Shown one piece after another: positions 1 to 6,070 of a stretch of 9,451 nucleotides of DNA. Source of the stretch: Actinomycetota bacterium (GTDB taxonomy: Bacteria; Actinomycetota; Actinomycetes; Nanopelagicales; Nanopelagicaceae); the NCBI GenBank assembly GCA_009924725.1, contig RFRA01000031.1:1-9451 (forward strand), in the 5' to 3' direction. A program made the position numbers and the translations under genes. The notes beneath the pieces were generated by a model. That model was given only the letters and a program-made list of their open reading frames with translations. It did not search any database and was not told the DNA's origin. The number at the start of each line of letters is the position of its first letter. Position 1 is the first letter of the stretch.

Positions 1-521
1 AGCTGCTACTTGCGCTAGGTGAAGACCCTGAGCGCGATGGATTGCGAGATACACCGGCGCGAGTAGCGCGTGCCATGGCCGAAAACTTCGCAGGGCTCTA
101 CCAATCACCCGAAGATGTACTAACCACAACTTTTGATATTGGCCACGAAGAACTGGTAATTATTAGAGATATTGACTTGTTTTCACAGTGCGAGCACCAC
201 TTAACACCTTTTCACGGCGTTGCTCATGTTGGCTATATTCCAAATGGGAAAATTACTGGCCTGTCGAAAATTGCACGCCTAGTAGATGTTTTTGCCAAGC
301 GACCTCAAGTTCAAGAGCGCATGACTTCGCAAATTGCAGATGCCATGATGGAAATTCTAAAGCCAATGGGTGTAATCGTAATTATCGATTGTGAGCATTT
401 ATGCATGTCAATGCGTGGAGTACGCAAATCTGAGGCCCGCACAATTACTAGCGCAGTGCGTGGAGTGCTACGCGATCCGGCTACTCGCGCCGAAGCAATG
501 TCACTAATTACAGCTCGGTAG
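1..521 (+). CDS. folE: GTP cyclohydrolase I, 5'-truncated by window edge
   Basis: Converts GTP to 7,8-dihydroneopterin triphosphate, the first step of folate synthesis, in the cytoplasm. The frame is open from base 3 to the TAG at 519-521, giving 173 codons; the true start lies upstream. The TTG at 42 is not the start, because the residues before it (LALGEDPERDG) are the usual N-terminal family signature leading into RDTPARVARA. The zinc site is visible: Cys at 189-191 and His at 198-200 in CEHHLTPFHG, and the second Cys at 402-404 in HLCMSMRG. The C-terminal RTITSAVRGV segment is also typical. Only about 15-40 N-terminal residues should be missing. It heads the folate cluster, with folP starting 7 bases after its stop. 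Function is clear from the motifs; the promoter is outside the window. Confidence 0.96.
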   Translation, partial: LLLALGEDPERDGLRDTPARVARAMAENFAGLYQSPEDVLTTTFDIGHEELVIIRDIDLFSQCEHHLTPFHGVAHVGYIPNGKITGLSKIARLVDVFAKRPQVQERMTSQIADAMMEILKPMGVIVIIDCEHLCMSMRGVRKSEARTITSAVRGVLRDPATRAEAMSLITAR

Positions 522-528
522 ATAATTC

Positions 529-1281
529 ATGTTGGTAATGGGAATTCTTAATGCGACACCGGATTCCTTTGCCGATGGTGGCGAACACTTCACTTATCCA
601 GCTGCCGTTGAGCACGGTTTAAAATTAATTTCCGAAGGCGCTGACATTATTGATGTAGGCGGTGAATCTACTCGACCAGGTGCCGAGCGAGTTTCAGCTG
701 CTGAAGAAGAACGTCGGGTAATTAATGTAATTTCAAAGTTAACTGATGCCGGTAAACCAATAAGTATCGACACCATGCGGGCTTCAACTGCGCGAGCAGC
801 AGTAATTGCTGGTGCATCAATAATTAATGATGTAAGTGGCGGACTGGCAGATGCTGCCATGTTAGATACCGTGGCTGAGTTAAAGGTTCCTTACATCGCC
901 ATGCATTGGCGTGGCCACTCTAAAGAGATGAATAATTTGGCGGTTTACACAAATGTGGTCGAAGAAGTCATCGCAGAGTTAAGTTTGCGAATTGAGGCAG
1001 CACTTTCAGCAGGTGTTAGTAAATCAAATTTGATTATTGATCCAGGAATCGGCTTTGCTAAAGAAGCCGCAGATAACTGGCTAATAATCGAGGAAATTGA
1101 GCGGTTTGTAGCCCTTGGTTACCCAGTACTTGTTGGCGCATCACGTAAACGATTCCTAGGGGGAGATGATCCAACCTCTCGTGAAGCAGCCACTGTCGAG
1201 CTAACTAAGCGGCTTAGCCAAAGCGGTATCTGGGCAGTTAGAGTTCACGGAGTAGCAGCTAACAAGGCGGTCTTGCAGTGA
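529..1281 (+). CDS. folP: Dihydropteroate synthase
   Basis: Condenses 6-hydroxymethyl-dihydropterin diphosphate with p-aminobenzoate to give dihydropteroate; this enzyme is the sulfonamide target. The 250-residue TIM barrel shows NATPDSFADGG (Asn8), DVGGESTRPG (42-51), Asp81 in SIDTMR, Asn100-Asp101, Asp171 in DPGIGF, SRKRFLGG with Lys207, and Arg238/His240 near the end. The MHWRG motif at 125-129 is common in actinobacterial forms. ATG 529 is the first possible start, because an in-frame TAA lies at 523-525. No Shine-Dalgarno is visible, so translation is probably coupled to folE, 7 bases upstream. The protein is compact: the loop after SRKRFLGG is short and the C-terminus ends about 10-15 residues earlier than in the mycobacterial enzyme as I recall it. 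The usual RVHDV is RVHGV here. Confidence 0.96.
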   Translation: MLVMGILNATPDSFADGGEHFTYPAAVEHGLKLISEGADIIDVGGESTRPGAERVSAAEEERRVINVISKLTDAGKPISIDTMRASTARAAVIAGASIINDVSGGLADAAMLDTVAELKVPYIAMHWRGHSKEMNNLAVYTNVVEEVIAELSLRIEAALSAGVSKSNLIIDPGIGFAKEAADNWLIIEEIERFVALGYPVLVGASRKRFLGGDDPTSREAATVELTKRLSQSGIWAVRVHGVAANKAVLQ

Positions 1282-1640
1282 ATGATTCAATTCGCATAAA
1301 TGGCATTAAGGGCTTCGGTTATCACGGAGTATTTGCTGAGGAAACGAAGAATGGCCAAGAGTTCCTGGTCGATGTTGAATTAATTCTAGATTTAGAAAAA
1401 GCCTCAATTAGTGATGATTTATCCGACACGGTCGACTATGGCGCAATCTGTGACTTAGTTGTTGCTGCGATAACTGGCACACCATATAAATTGATTGAGA
1501 AGTTAGCTGGCGTGATTGCTGATGAGATTTTGGCAACTGCGAGCTTGGTCGAAATCGCGCTAGTCACAGTGCACAAACCAAGTGCGCCAGTAAATGCCGT
1601 CACTAGCGATATTAATGTGATGGTTATTCGTACTCGATGA
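1278..1640 (+). CDS. folB: Dihydroneopterin aldolase
   Basis: Cleaves 7,8-dihydroneopterin to 6-hydroxymethyl-7,8-dihydropterin and glycolaldehyde. At 120 residues it has the normal family length. Recognisable features are the N-terminal IRINGIKGFGYHGVFAEE segment with the YHG motif and the following acidic residues (Glu21/22), Tyr54 in VDYGAI, Glu74 in LIEKLA, and Lys100 in VTVHKP, the residue usually assigned as the catalytic lysine. The start is a GTG at 1278 inside a GTGA overlap with the folP stop, which points to translational coupling; only a weak AAGG (1264-1267) precedes it. The family forms octamers, and nothing in the sequence argues against that here. No anomalies seen. Confidence 0.95.
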   Translation: MNDSIRINGIKGFGYHGVFAEETKNGQEFLVDVELILDLEKASISDDLSDTVDYGAICDLVVAAITGTPYKLIEKLAGVIADEILATASLVEIALVTVHKPSAPVNAVTSDINVMVIRTR

Positions 1641-2086
1641 AAGCTGTAGTTTCGTTAGGTGCCAATATCGGAGATCCGAAAGCAAATTTAGATTTAGCAG
1701 TTGCACTTTTGCGCGAAGCAACCGATGTGATTGCTGTTTCCAGTTATCTGCAAACGAAACCCGTAGGTGGACCAGAGCAACCTGACTATCAAAATGCTGT
1801 TGCAATTATCGAGTCAGAGTTGCCAGCTAAAGATTTGTTGGCCCTGTTAAATGGCATTGAAACTGCGATGGGTCGCACTCGTGAAATTCATTGGGGACCA
1901 CGGGTAATTGATTTAGATTTGATTCAATATGGCGGATTATTAGTCCATGATGAGAAATTGACCTTGCCCCACCCACGAGCTCACGAACGTCGCTTTGTTT
2001 TAGCACCTTGGTTTGAGATTGAGCCTGAGGCAATCTTGCTTACGCACGGCCGGATTTCGGATCTACTAAATACTGATTTAGAATAA
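1637..2086 (+). CDS. folK: 6-hydroxymethyl-dihydropterin pyrophosphokinase (HPPK)
   Basis: Transfers pyrophosphate from ATP to 6-hydroxymethyl-dihydropterin, making the substrate of FolP. The 149-residue protein has the N-terminal SLGANIGD strand-loop (6-13), the pterin-binding region around PVGGPEQPDYQNAV with Asn53, Arg80 in MGRTRE, and the family signature GPRVIDLDLI (87-96) with Asp92 and Asp94 as Mg ligands. PHPRAHERRFVLAPW follows at 111-125. The ATG lies in an ATGA overlap with the folB stop, so the two are probably coupled. It closes the folate set: together with folE, folP and folB this covers GTP to dihydropteroate, apart from the phosphatase step and the pABA branch. The C-terminal tail after the family core is short. 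Confidence 0.95.
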   Translation: MKAVVSLGANIGDPKANLDLAVALLREATDVIAVSSYLQTKPVGGPEQPDYQNAVAIIESELPAKDLLALLNGIETAMGRTREIHWGPRVIDLDLIQYGGLLVHDEKLTLPHPRAHERRFVLAPWFEIEPEAILLTHGRISDLLNTDLE

Positions 2087-2116
2087 GGACGCATCGCCCG
2101 GGACCGCAAAAGGACT

Positions 2117-2120
2117 GGAG
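2117..2120 (+). promoter_or_regulatory. Ribosome binding site of panC
   Basis: GGAG sits 7 bases before ATG 2128. It supports the unusually short panC reading, because the same frame upstream has no ATG, GTG or TTG before its in-frame TGA at 2074-2076. Confidence 0.6.
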
Positions 2121-2127
2121 CCAAAAG

Positions 2128-2853
2128 ATGACCGTAATAGTTCCGACAATGGGCGCCCTTCACAAGGGGCACCAAGCGTTGATTAAGCGTGCTCGAGAAT
2201 TAGATAAAGAGGTAGTTGTAAGCATTTTTGTTAATCCGCTGCAATTTTCTGATGCCACTGATTTAGAAAGATATCCGCGAACTCCTGAAACCGATATCCA
2301 AGTTGCAACTTTGGCAGGTGCTACCGAAGTATGGTTTCCAAATTATGAAGAAATTTATCCAACTGATCCAGTTCAGATATCAGCTGGTTCGGTTGGCGAT
2401 CTTTATGAAGGTGCCTCACGGCCGGGTCACTTTGCTGGTGTCTTAACTGTAGTTAATCGGCTATTTGAAATTGTTAAACCAACTGCGGCTGTATTCGGTG
2501 AGAAAGATTTTCAGCAGTTGTGGCTAATCAAAAATCACTTTAAAAAGATTGAAATTGACGCAGTACCGACTGTGCGTGAATTTGACGGCCTAGCTCTATC
2601 ATCACGGAATATTCGGTTAACCGAATCAGATCGAGCAGCTGCGTTAATTATTTCTAAAGCACTCAATGAACCCGCGCGAATGCAGGAAATCTTGGCAACC
2701 GAGCCAGATTTCAAATTAGATTATGCCGAGATTATTGATGAGAAAACTTTTCAAAAAGCTAGCGCAATTACTCAACACAGGCGGGCCATCATCGCTGGTT
2801 GGATAAATGGAGTTCGATTGCTAGATAATGCGGTTGTGGAAACCAACTCATGA
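2128..2853 (+). CDS. panC: Pantothenate synthetase, N-terminally short form
   Basis: Ligates D-pantoate and beta-alanine using ATP, giving pantothenate (vitamin B5) for CoA synthesis. Active-site motifs are intact: PTMGALHKGH (6-15), NPLQF (36-40), RPGHFAGV (98-105), GEKDFQQ (124-130) and TVREFDGLALSSRN (148-161). Length is 241 residues against roughly 280 for the family. The usual 20-30 residues before the VPTMGALH strand are missing, and the linker between the SSRN region and the C-terminal domain (DYAEIIDEKTF, LLDNAVVE) is about a dozen residues shorter than in the mycobacterial enzyme. The start is well constrained: the upstream frame has only non-start codons back to a TGA at 2074. It overlaps nadB by ATGA. 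Catalytic function looks preserved; the effect on fold or dimerisation is unknown. Confidence 0.92.
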   Translation: MTVIVPTMGALHKGHQALIKRARELDKEVVVSIFVNPLQFSDATDLERYPRTPETDIQVATLAGATEVWFPNYEEIYPTDPVQISAGSVGDLYEGASRPGHFAGVLTVVNRLFEIVKPTAAVFGEKDFQQLWLIKNHFKKIEIDAVPTVREFDGLALSSRNIRLTESDRAAALIISKALNEPARMQEILATEPDFKLDYAEIIDEKTFQKASAITQHRRAIIAGWINGVRLLDNAVVETNS

Positions 2854-4463
2854 AGTTACTTGCCCCCAAGCCAGGTTGGACTTCGCGCGCCGATGTAATT
2901 GTGGTCGGCTCTGGAATCGCGGGCATGACTACTGCACTACAGCTTCGAACTTTTGGCTTATCAGTTTTAATAGTTACGAAAGCAAAAGTGGACGAAGGTT
3001 CAACTAAGTGGGCGCAAGGCGGAATCGCAGCAGCACTTGGCGACGGTGACTCACCAGAGGCCCATTTAACAGATACTTTGACGGCAGGTGTCGGCCTTTG
3101 CGATGTTGAAGCAGTTCGAGTTTTGGTGACTGAAGGTCCTGAAGCTGTCCGCAAATTAATTGAGCGTGGCGCCAAATTTGATACTGAAGCCGATGGCGAA
3201 ATTGCGCTAACTCGCGAAGGTGGCCATTTACGTAATCGCATTTTGCATGCTGGCGGAGACGCAACTGGTGCTGAAGTATCACGTGCGCTATTGGCTGCAG
3301 TTCGTAATGATCCACAAATTGAGGTTGTTGAAGATGCTTTGGTACTAGATGCGCTAAAAGATAAAACTGGTCGCGTATGCGGCGTTACTCTGCACGTAAT
3401 TGGTGCCGGCTCTCGTGATGGAGTTGGTCAAGCACTTGGCAAAGCTGTGGTTCTTGGCACCGGCGGGCTCGGGCAAGTTTTTGCGAGCACGACTAATCCA
3501 TCGGTATCTACTGGCGACGGAGTTGCTCTTGCGCTGCGAGCTGGTGCAAAAATTGCAGATGTAGAATTTATTCAGTTCCATCCCACCGTACTTTGGTTAG
3601 GTGGAAAATCACGTGGTCAGCAACCATTAATTTCTGAAGCGGTTCGCGGTGAAGGTGCATATTTAGTTGATGACAACGGAATTCGATTTATGCAAGAGCT
3701 ACATCCGTTGGCTGAATTAGCGCCACGCGATGTTGTGGCAATTGCAATCATGCGCAAAATGAAAGACAGCGGCCAAGACCATGTCTGGCTCGATGTTCGC
3801 CACTTAACTGGTTTCGCTGAAAGATTTCCAACCATTAACGCATCATGTTTATCTCACGGTATCGACCCAAGTAAAGATTTAATTCCAGTAGCACCAGCTT
3901 CTCACTATGCCTCAGGTGGAGTGCGCGTAGATTTAAATGGTCACAGCAGTATTGCTGGCCTATATGCCTGTGGTGAAACCGCTTGTTCTGGCGTTCACGG
4001 AGCTAACCGATTAGCCTCAAATTCACTGCTCGAAGGCCTAGTTTTCAGTGCTCGTATCGCAGCAGATATTGCCGCAAATTTGCCGGCCGAATCTGAACCA
4101 GTTGAGAACAACAGTCAATCTTTCTTGCTCGACCCCGCTGTTCGCAAAGAGCTACAAACTGCCATGAGTCGTGGTGCTGGCGTATTGCGTTCAGCTGACT
4201 CGCTGATTGAGACCAGTAATGCACTTTCTAGACTCGAAGTTCGACAAAGCGATTCCCCACAAGTTGATGCTTGGGAAACTACCAATCTATTTCAACTTGC
4301 CCAAACAATTTTGCGAGCAGCGTTGATTAGACAAGAAACGCGCGGTTCGCACTGGCGCGAAGATTTCCCAGATACAAGTGTCGCATGGGAAAAAAGAATT
4401 GTGCAACAAATTGATGAAGTTGGTAATTGGGCAACTGAATATGCGCAGGTGATAAATAAATGA
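2850..4463 (+). CDS. nadB: L-aspartate oxidase
   Basis: FAD enzyme oxidising L-aspartate to iminoaspartate, the first step of de novo NAD synthesis. The 537 residues fit the succinate dehydrogenase/fumarate reductase flavoprotein family. An N-terminal Rossmann GSGIAG (20-25) is followed by STKWAQGGI (51-59), the substrate-loop TREGGH with Glu123, QFHPT with His244, APRDVV with Arg293, SHYASGGV with His352, and the FAD-contacting GVHGANRLASNSLLE (381-395). Numbering of the catalytic His/Arg/His set is almost identical to what I recall for the E. coli enzyme. A helical C-terminal domain fills about 425-537. The start is in an ATGA overlap with panC and the end in an ATGA overlap with nadC. The partner nadA (quinolinate synthase) is not in this window. 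Confidence 0.96.
   Translation: MKLLAPKPGWTSRADVIVVGSGIAGMTTALQLRTFGLSVLIVTKAKVDEGSTKWAQGGIAAALGDGDSPEAHLTDTLTAGVGLCDVEAVRVLVTEGPEAVRKLIERGAKFDTEADGEIALTREGGHLRNRILHAGGDATGAEVSRALLAAVRNDPQIEVVEDALVLDALKDKTGRVCGVTLHVIGAGSRDGVGQALGKAVVLGTGGLGQVFASTTNPSVSTGDGVALALRAGAKIADVEFIQFHPTVLWLGGKSRGQQPLISEAVRGEGAYLVDDNGIRFMQELHPLAELAPRDVVAIAIMRKMKDSGQDHVWLDVRHLTGFAERFPTINASCLSHGIDPSKDLIPVAPASHYASGGVRVDLNGHSSIAGLYACGETACSGVHGANRLASNSLLEGLVFSARIAADIAANLPAESEPVENNSQSFLLDPAVRKELQTAMSRGAGVLRSADSLIETSNALSRLEVRQSDSPQVDAWETTNLFQLAQTILRAALIRQETRGSHWREDFPDTSVAWEKRIVQQIDEVGNWATEYAQVINK
4447..4453 (+). promoter_or_regulatory. Ribosome binding site of nadC
   Basis: AGGTGAT lies inside the 3' end of nadB, about 6 bases before ATG 4460. 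It supports the nadC start in the ATGA overlap. Confidence 0.5.
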
Positions 4464-5284
4464 TTAATTACGATTTAGTAAAAGCCGCCCTTGCCGAAGA
4501 TTTAGCAGGGGGAGTAGATGTAACTTCAGTTGCAACTATTGCGGCCGATGCCGAGCTACAGGCAGAGTTTGTAGCACGTGAATCTGGCGTAGTTGCTGGC
4601 CTCGAAATGGCAAAAGCAGTTTTAACTGAAGTTGGAGTTGTGGGTATCTCAGTCCTGGTTGAAGATGGCGCATCAGTAAATGCCGGTGATGTATTAATTA
4701 GAGTTTCCGGAAATGCGCGTGCGATCTTGCTAGCAGAACGAACCGCACTAAATTTCCTAGGACACTTATCTGGCATTGCTACCTTAACTAACCAATGGGT
4801 TAAAGCTGTTTCTGGCACAAAGTGCGAAATTCGCGATACTCGCAAGACCACACCTGGTTGGCGTGAATTAGAAAAGTTTGCCGTGCATCTGGGCGGTGGA
4901 ACTAATCATCGAATGTCATTGTCTGATGCAGCTCTGATTAAAGATAATCACATTGCCGCAGCTGGTGGCGTGAAAGCAGCGTTTGGCGCGGTTCGCAGCG
5001 CATTTCCGAACGCTCCGATCGAGATCGAAGTCGATACTTTGGAACAGTTAGCCGAAGTTCTGCCACTAAAGCCGGATTTAGTTCTACTCGACAATATGAC
5101 ACCTGACCAATGTCGAGCAGCAGTTTCACTAGTTGCGGGCCAAACTAAATTAGAAGCTTCGGGTGGCATCACGCTAGATAAAGCTCGCACATATGCCGAA
5201 ACTGGCGTTGATTTCCTAGCAATTGGCGCACTCACGCATTCGGCAAAAAATTTCGATATCGGCCTTGACGTAAGGAGCAAATAA
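4460..5284 (+). CDS. nadC: Nicotinate-nucleotide pyrophosphorylase (quinolinate phosphoribosyltransferase, decarboxylating)
   Basis: Converts quinolinate and PRPP to nicotinate mononucleotide, CO2 and PPi. The 274 residues are of family length. The N-terminal part starts at AEDLAGGVDVTS (12-23), and the barrel carries ERTALNFLGHLSG (93-105), RDTRKTTPGWR (125-135), TNHR (148-151), KDNH (161-164), Glu190/Asp192 in IEIEVDT, the DNM acid at Asp211, the phosphate-binding SGGI (234-237) and GALTHS (256-261). All expected quinolinate- and PRPP-contacting residues appear present. The gene overlaps nadB by ATGA and is preceded by an AGGTGAT ribosome site. With nadB it gives the first and third steps of the aspartate route to NAD; nadA must lie elsewhere or the route is incomplete. 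Confidence 0.96.
   Translation: MINYDLVKAALAEDLAGGVDVTSVATIAADAELQAEFVARESGVVAGLEMAKAVLTEVGVVGISVLVEDGASVNAGDVLIRVSGNARAILLAERTALNFLGHLSGIATLTNQWVKAVSGTKCEIRDTRKTTPGWRELEKFAVHLGGGTNHRMSLSDAALIKDNHIAAAGGVKAAFGAVRSAFPNAPIEIEVDTLEQLAEVLPLKPDLVLLDNMTPDQCRAAVSLVAGQTKLEASGGITLDKARTYAETGVDFLAIGALTHSAKNFDIGLDVRSK
5272..5277 (+). promoter_or_regulatory. Ribosome binding site of coaX
   Basis: A consensus AAGGAG lies within the last codons of nadC, 9 bases before ATG 5287. It is among the strongest ribosome sites in the window and fixes the coaX start. Confidence 0.75.
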
Positions 5285-5286
5285 CT

Positions 5287-6051
5287 ATGTTGTTAACTGT
5301 AGATGTTGGTAACACCAATACCGTGCTGGGAATTTTCGAAGGTGAGAATTTAACCCAGTCTTGGCGAGTTAAGACCGACCCACGCAACACGGCCGATGAA
5401 CTTTGGTTGCAATACGAAGCTCTGGTTTCGGAGTATGACTTAACTGGCTTAGCAATTTGCAGCACCGTACCCGCAACTCTGCGCGAATTACGTCGCATGA
5501 TCGCTGATTACTTTGAAGATGTGCCAACTACCATCGTTGAGCCAGGAATTAAAACTGGAGTTCCACTTTTGGTAGATAATCCGAAAGAAATTGGCGCTGA
5601 CCGCATCGTAAATACTTTGGCCGCTCACACTTTATTTGACGGACCAGCAATCGTGGTTGATTTTGGAACATCAACAAACTTTGATGTGGTTTCACCAACC
5701 GGTGAGTTTCTAGGTGGAGCGCTTGCGCCAGGCATAGAAATCTCAGTTGAAGCACTTGCTGCCAGAGCCGCACAATTGCGCAAAGTAGAACTAATTCTTC
5801 CGAAATCAGTAATTGGGAAAAATACCGTTGAAGCGCTGCAGTCCGGAACTATCTTTGGCTTTGCTGGCCAAGTCGATGGCTTGGTAAATCGCATCACTGA
5901 AGAACTTGCATTGAGCTATAGCGATACGCCAACTGTTGTTGCTACTGGCGGCCTGGCACCCTTAATTTTGGGCGTTTCTGAGACGATTGATGAACACGAA
6001 CCTGATCTAACGTTGATCGGTTTGCGTCTGATTCACGAGCGCAATCAGTAG
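5287..6051 (+). CDS. coaX: Type III pantothenate kinase
   Basis: Phosphorylates pantothenate with ATP as the first committed step to CoA. It belongs to the acetate/sugar kinase-Hsc70-actin superfamily form, which is not feedback-inhibited by CoA and needs a monovalent cation. The 254 residues show the phosphate-1 loop DVGNTNT (6-12), GADRIVN with the presumed catalytic Asp105, the phosphate-2 loop DFGTSTNFDVV (125-135), GGALAPGI (143-150) and the adenosine motif VVATGGLAPL (217-226). The start is 2 bases after the nadC stop with a consensus ribosome site. Position downstream of panC in the same gene string puts pantothenate synthesis and its phosphorylation under common control. No truncation or missing key residue seen. 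Confidence 0.95.
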   Translation: MLLTVDVGNTNTVLGIFEGENLTQSWRVKTDPRNTADELWLQYEALVSEYDLTGLAICSTVPATLRELRRMIADYFEDVPTTIVEPGIKTGVPLLVDNPKEIGADRIVNTLAAHTLFDGPAIVVDFGTSTNFDVVSPTGEFLGGALAPGIEISVEALAARAAQLRKVELILPKSVIGKNTVEALQSGTIFGFAGQVDGLVNRITEELALSYSDTPTVVATGGLAPLILGVSETIDEHEPDLTLIGLRLIHERNQ

Positions 6052-6061
6052 CAGTTAGACT
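6032..6061 (+). promoter_or_regulatory. Candidate lysS promoter (possibly leaderless)
   Basis: TTCACG at 6032-6037 (4 of 6 to TTGACA) is spaced 18 bases from TAGACT at 6056-6061, which fits the TANNNT pattern of actinobacterial -10 elements. The expected start of transcription, about 6-8 bases past the -10, is at or within a few bases of ATG 6071. lysS has no Shine-Dalgarno in the 19-base spacer, which fits a leaderless message. This is a motif reading by eye, so confidence is modest. Confidence 0.4.
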
Positions 6062-6070
6062 GCACTTCTT

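Noticed and set aside
42..44. TTG as the folE start
   Set aside because: The frame is open back to base 3, and the residues before it are a conserved part of the GTP cyclohydrolase I N-terminus, so the gene simply enters from outside the window.
2077..2127. A frameshifted or hidden N-terminal piece of PanC upstream of ATG 2128
   Set aside because: The in-frame translation of this stretch (FRIRTHRPGPQKDWSQK) has no similarity to the usual PanC N-terminus, and only about 41 bases separate it from the folK stop.
2789..3241. 150-residue open frame on the minus strand over the start of nadB
   Set aside because: It lies antisense to a strongly supported gene, is rich in Ser, Pro and Thr as expected for a shadow frame, and has no recognisable motif or ribosome site.
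4468..4851. 127-residue open frame on the minus strand inside nadC
   Set aside because: Low-complexity Ser/Thr/Ala composition typical of a reverse shadow; nadC has all its catalytic motifs on the plus strand.
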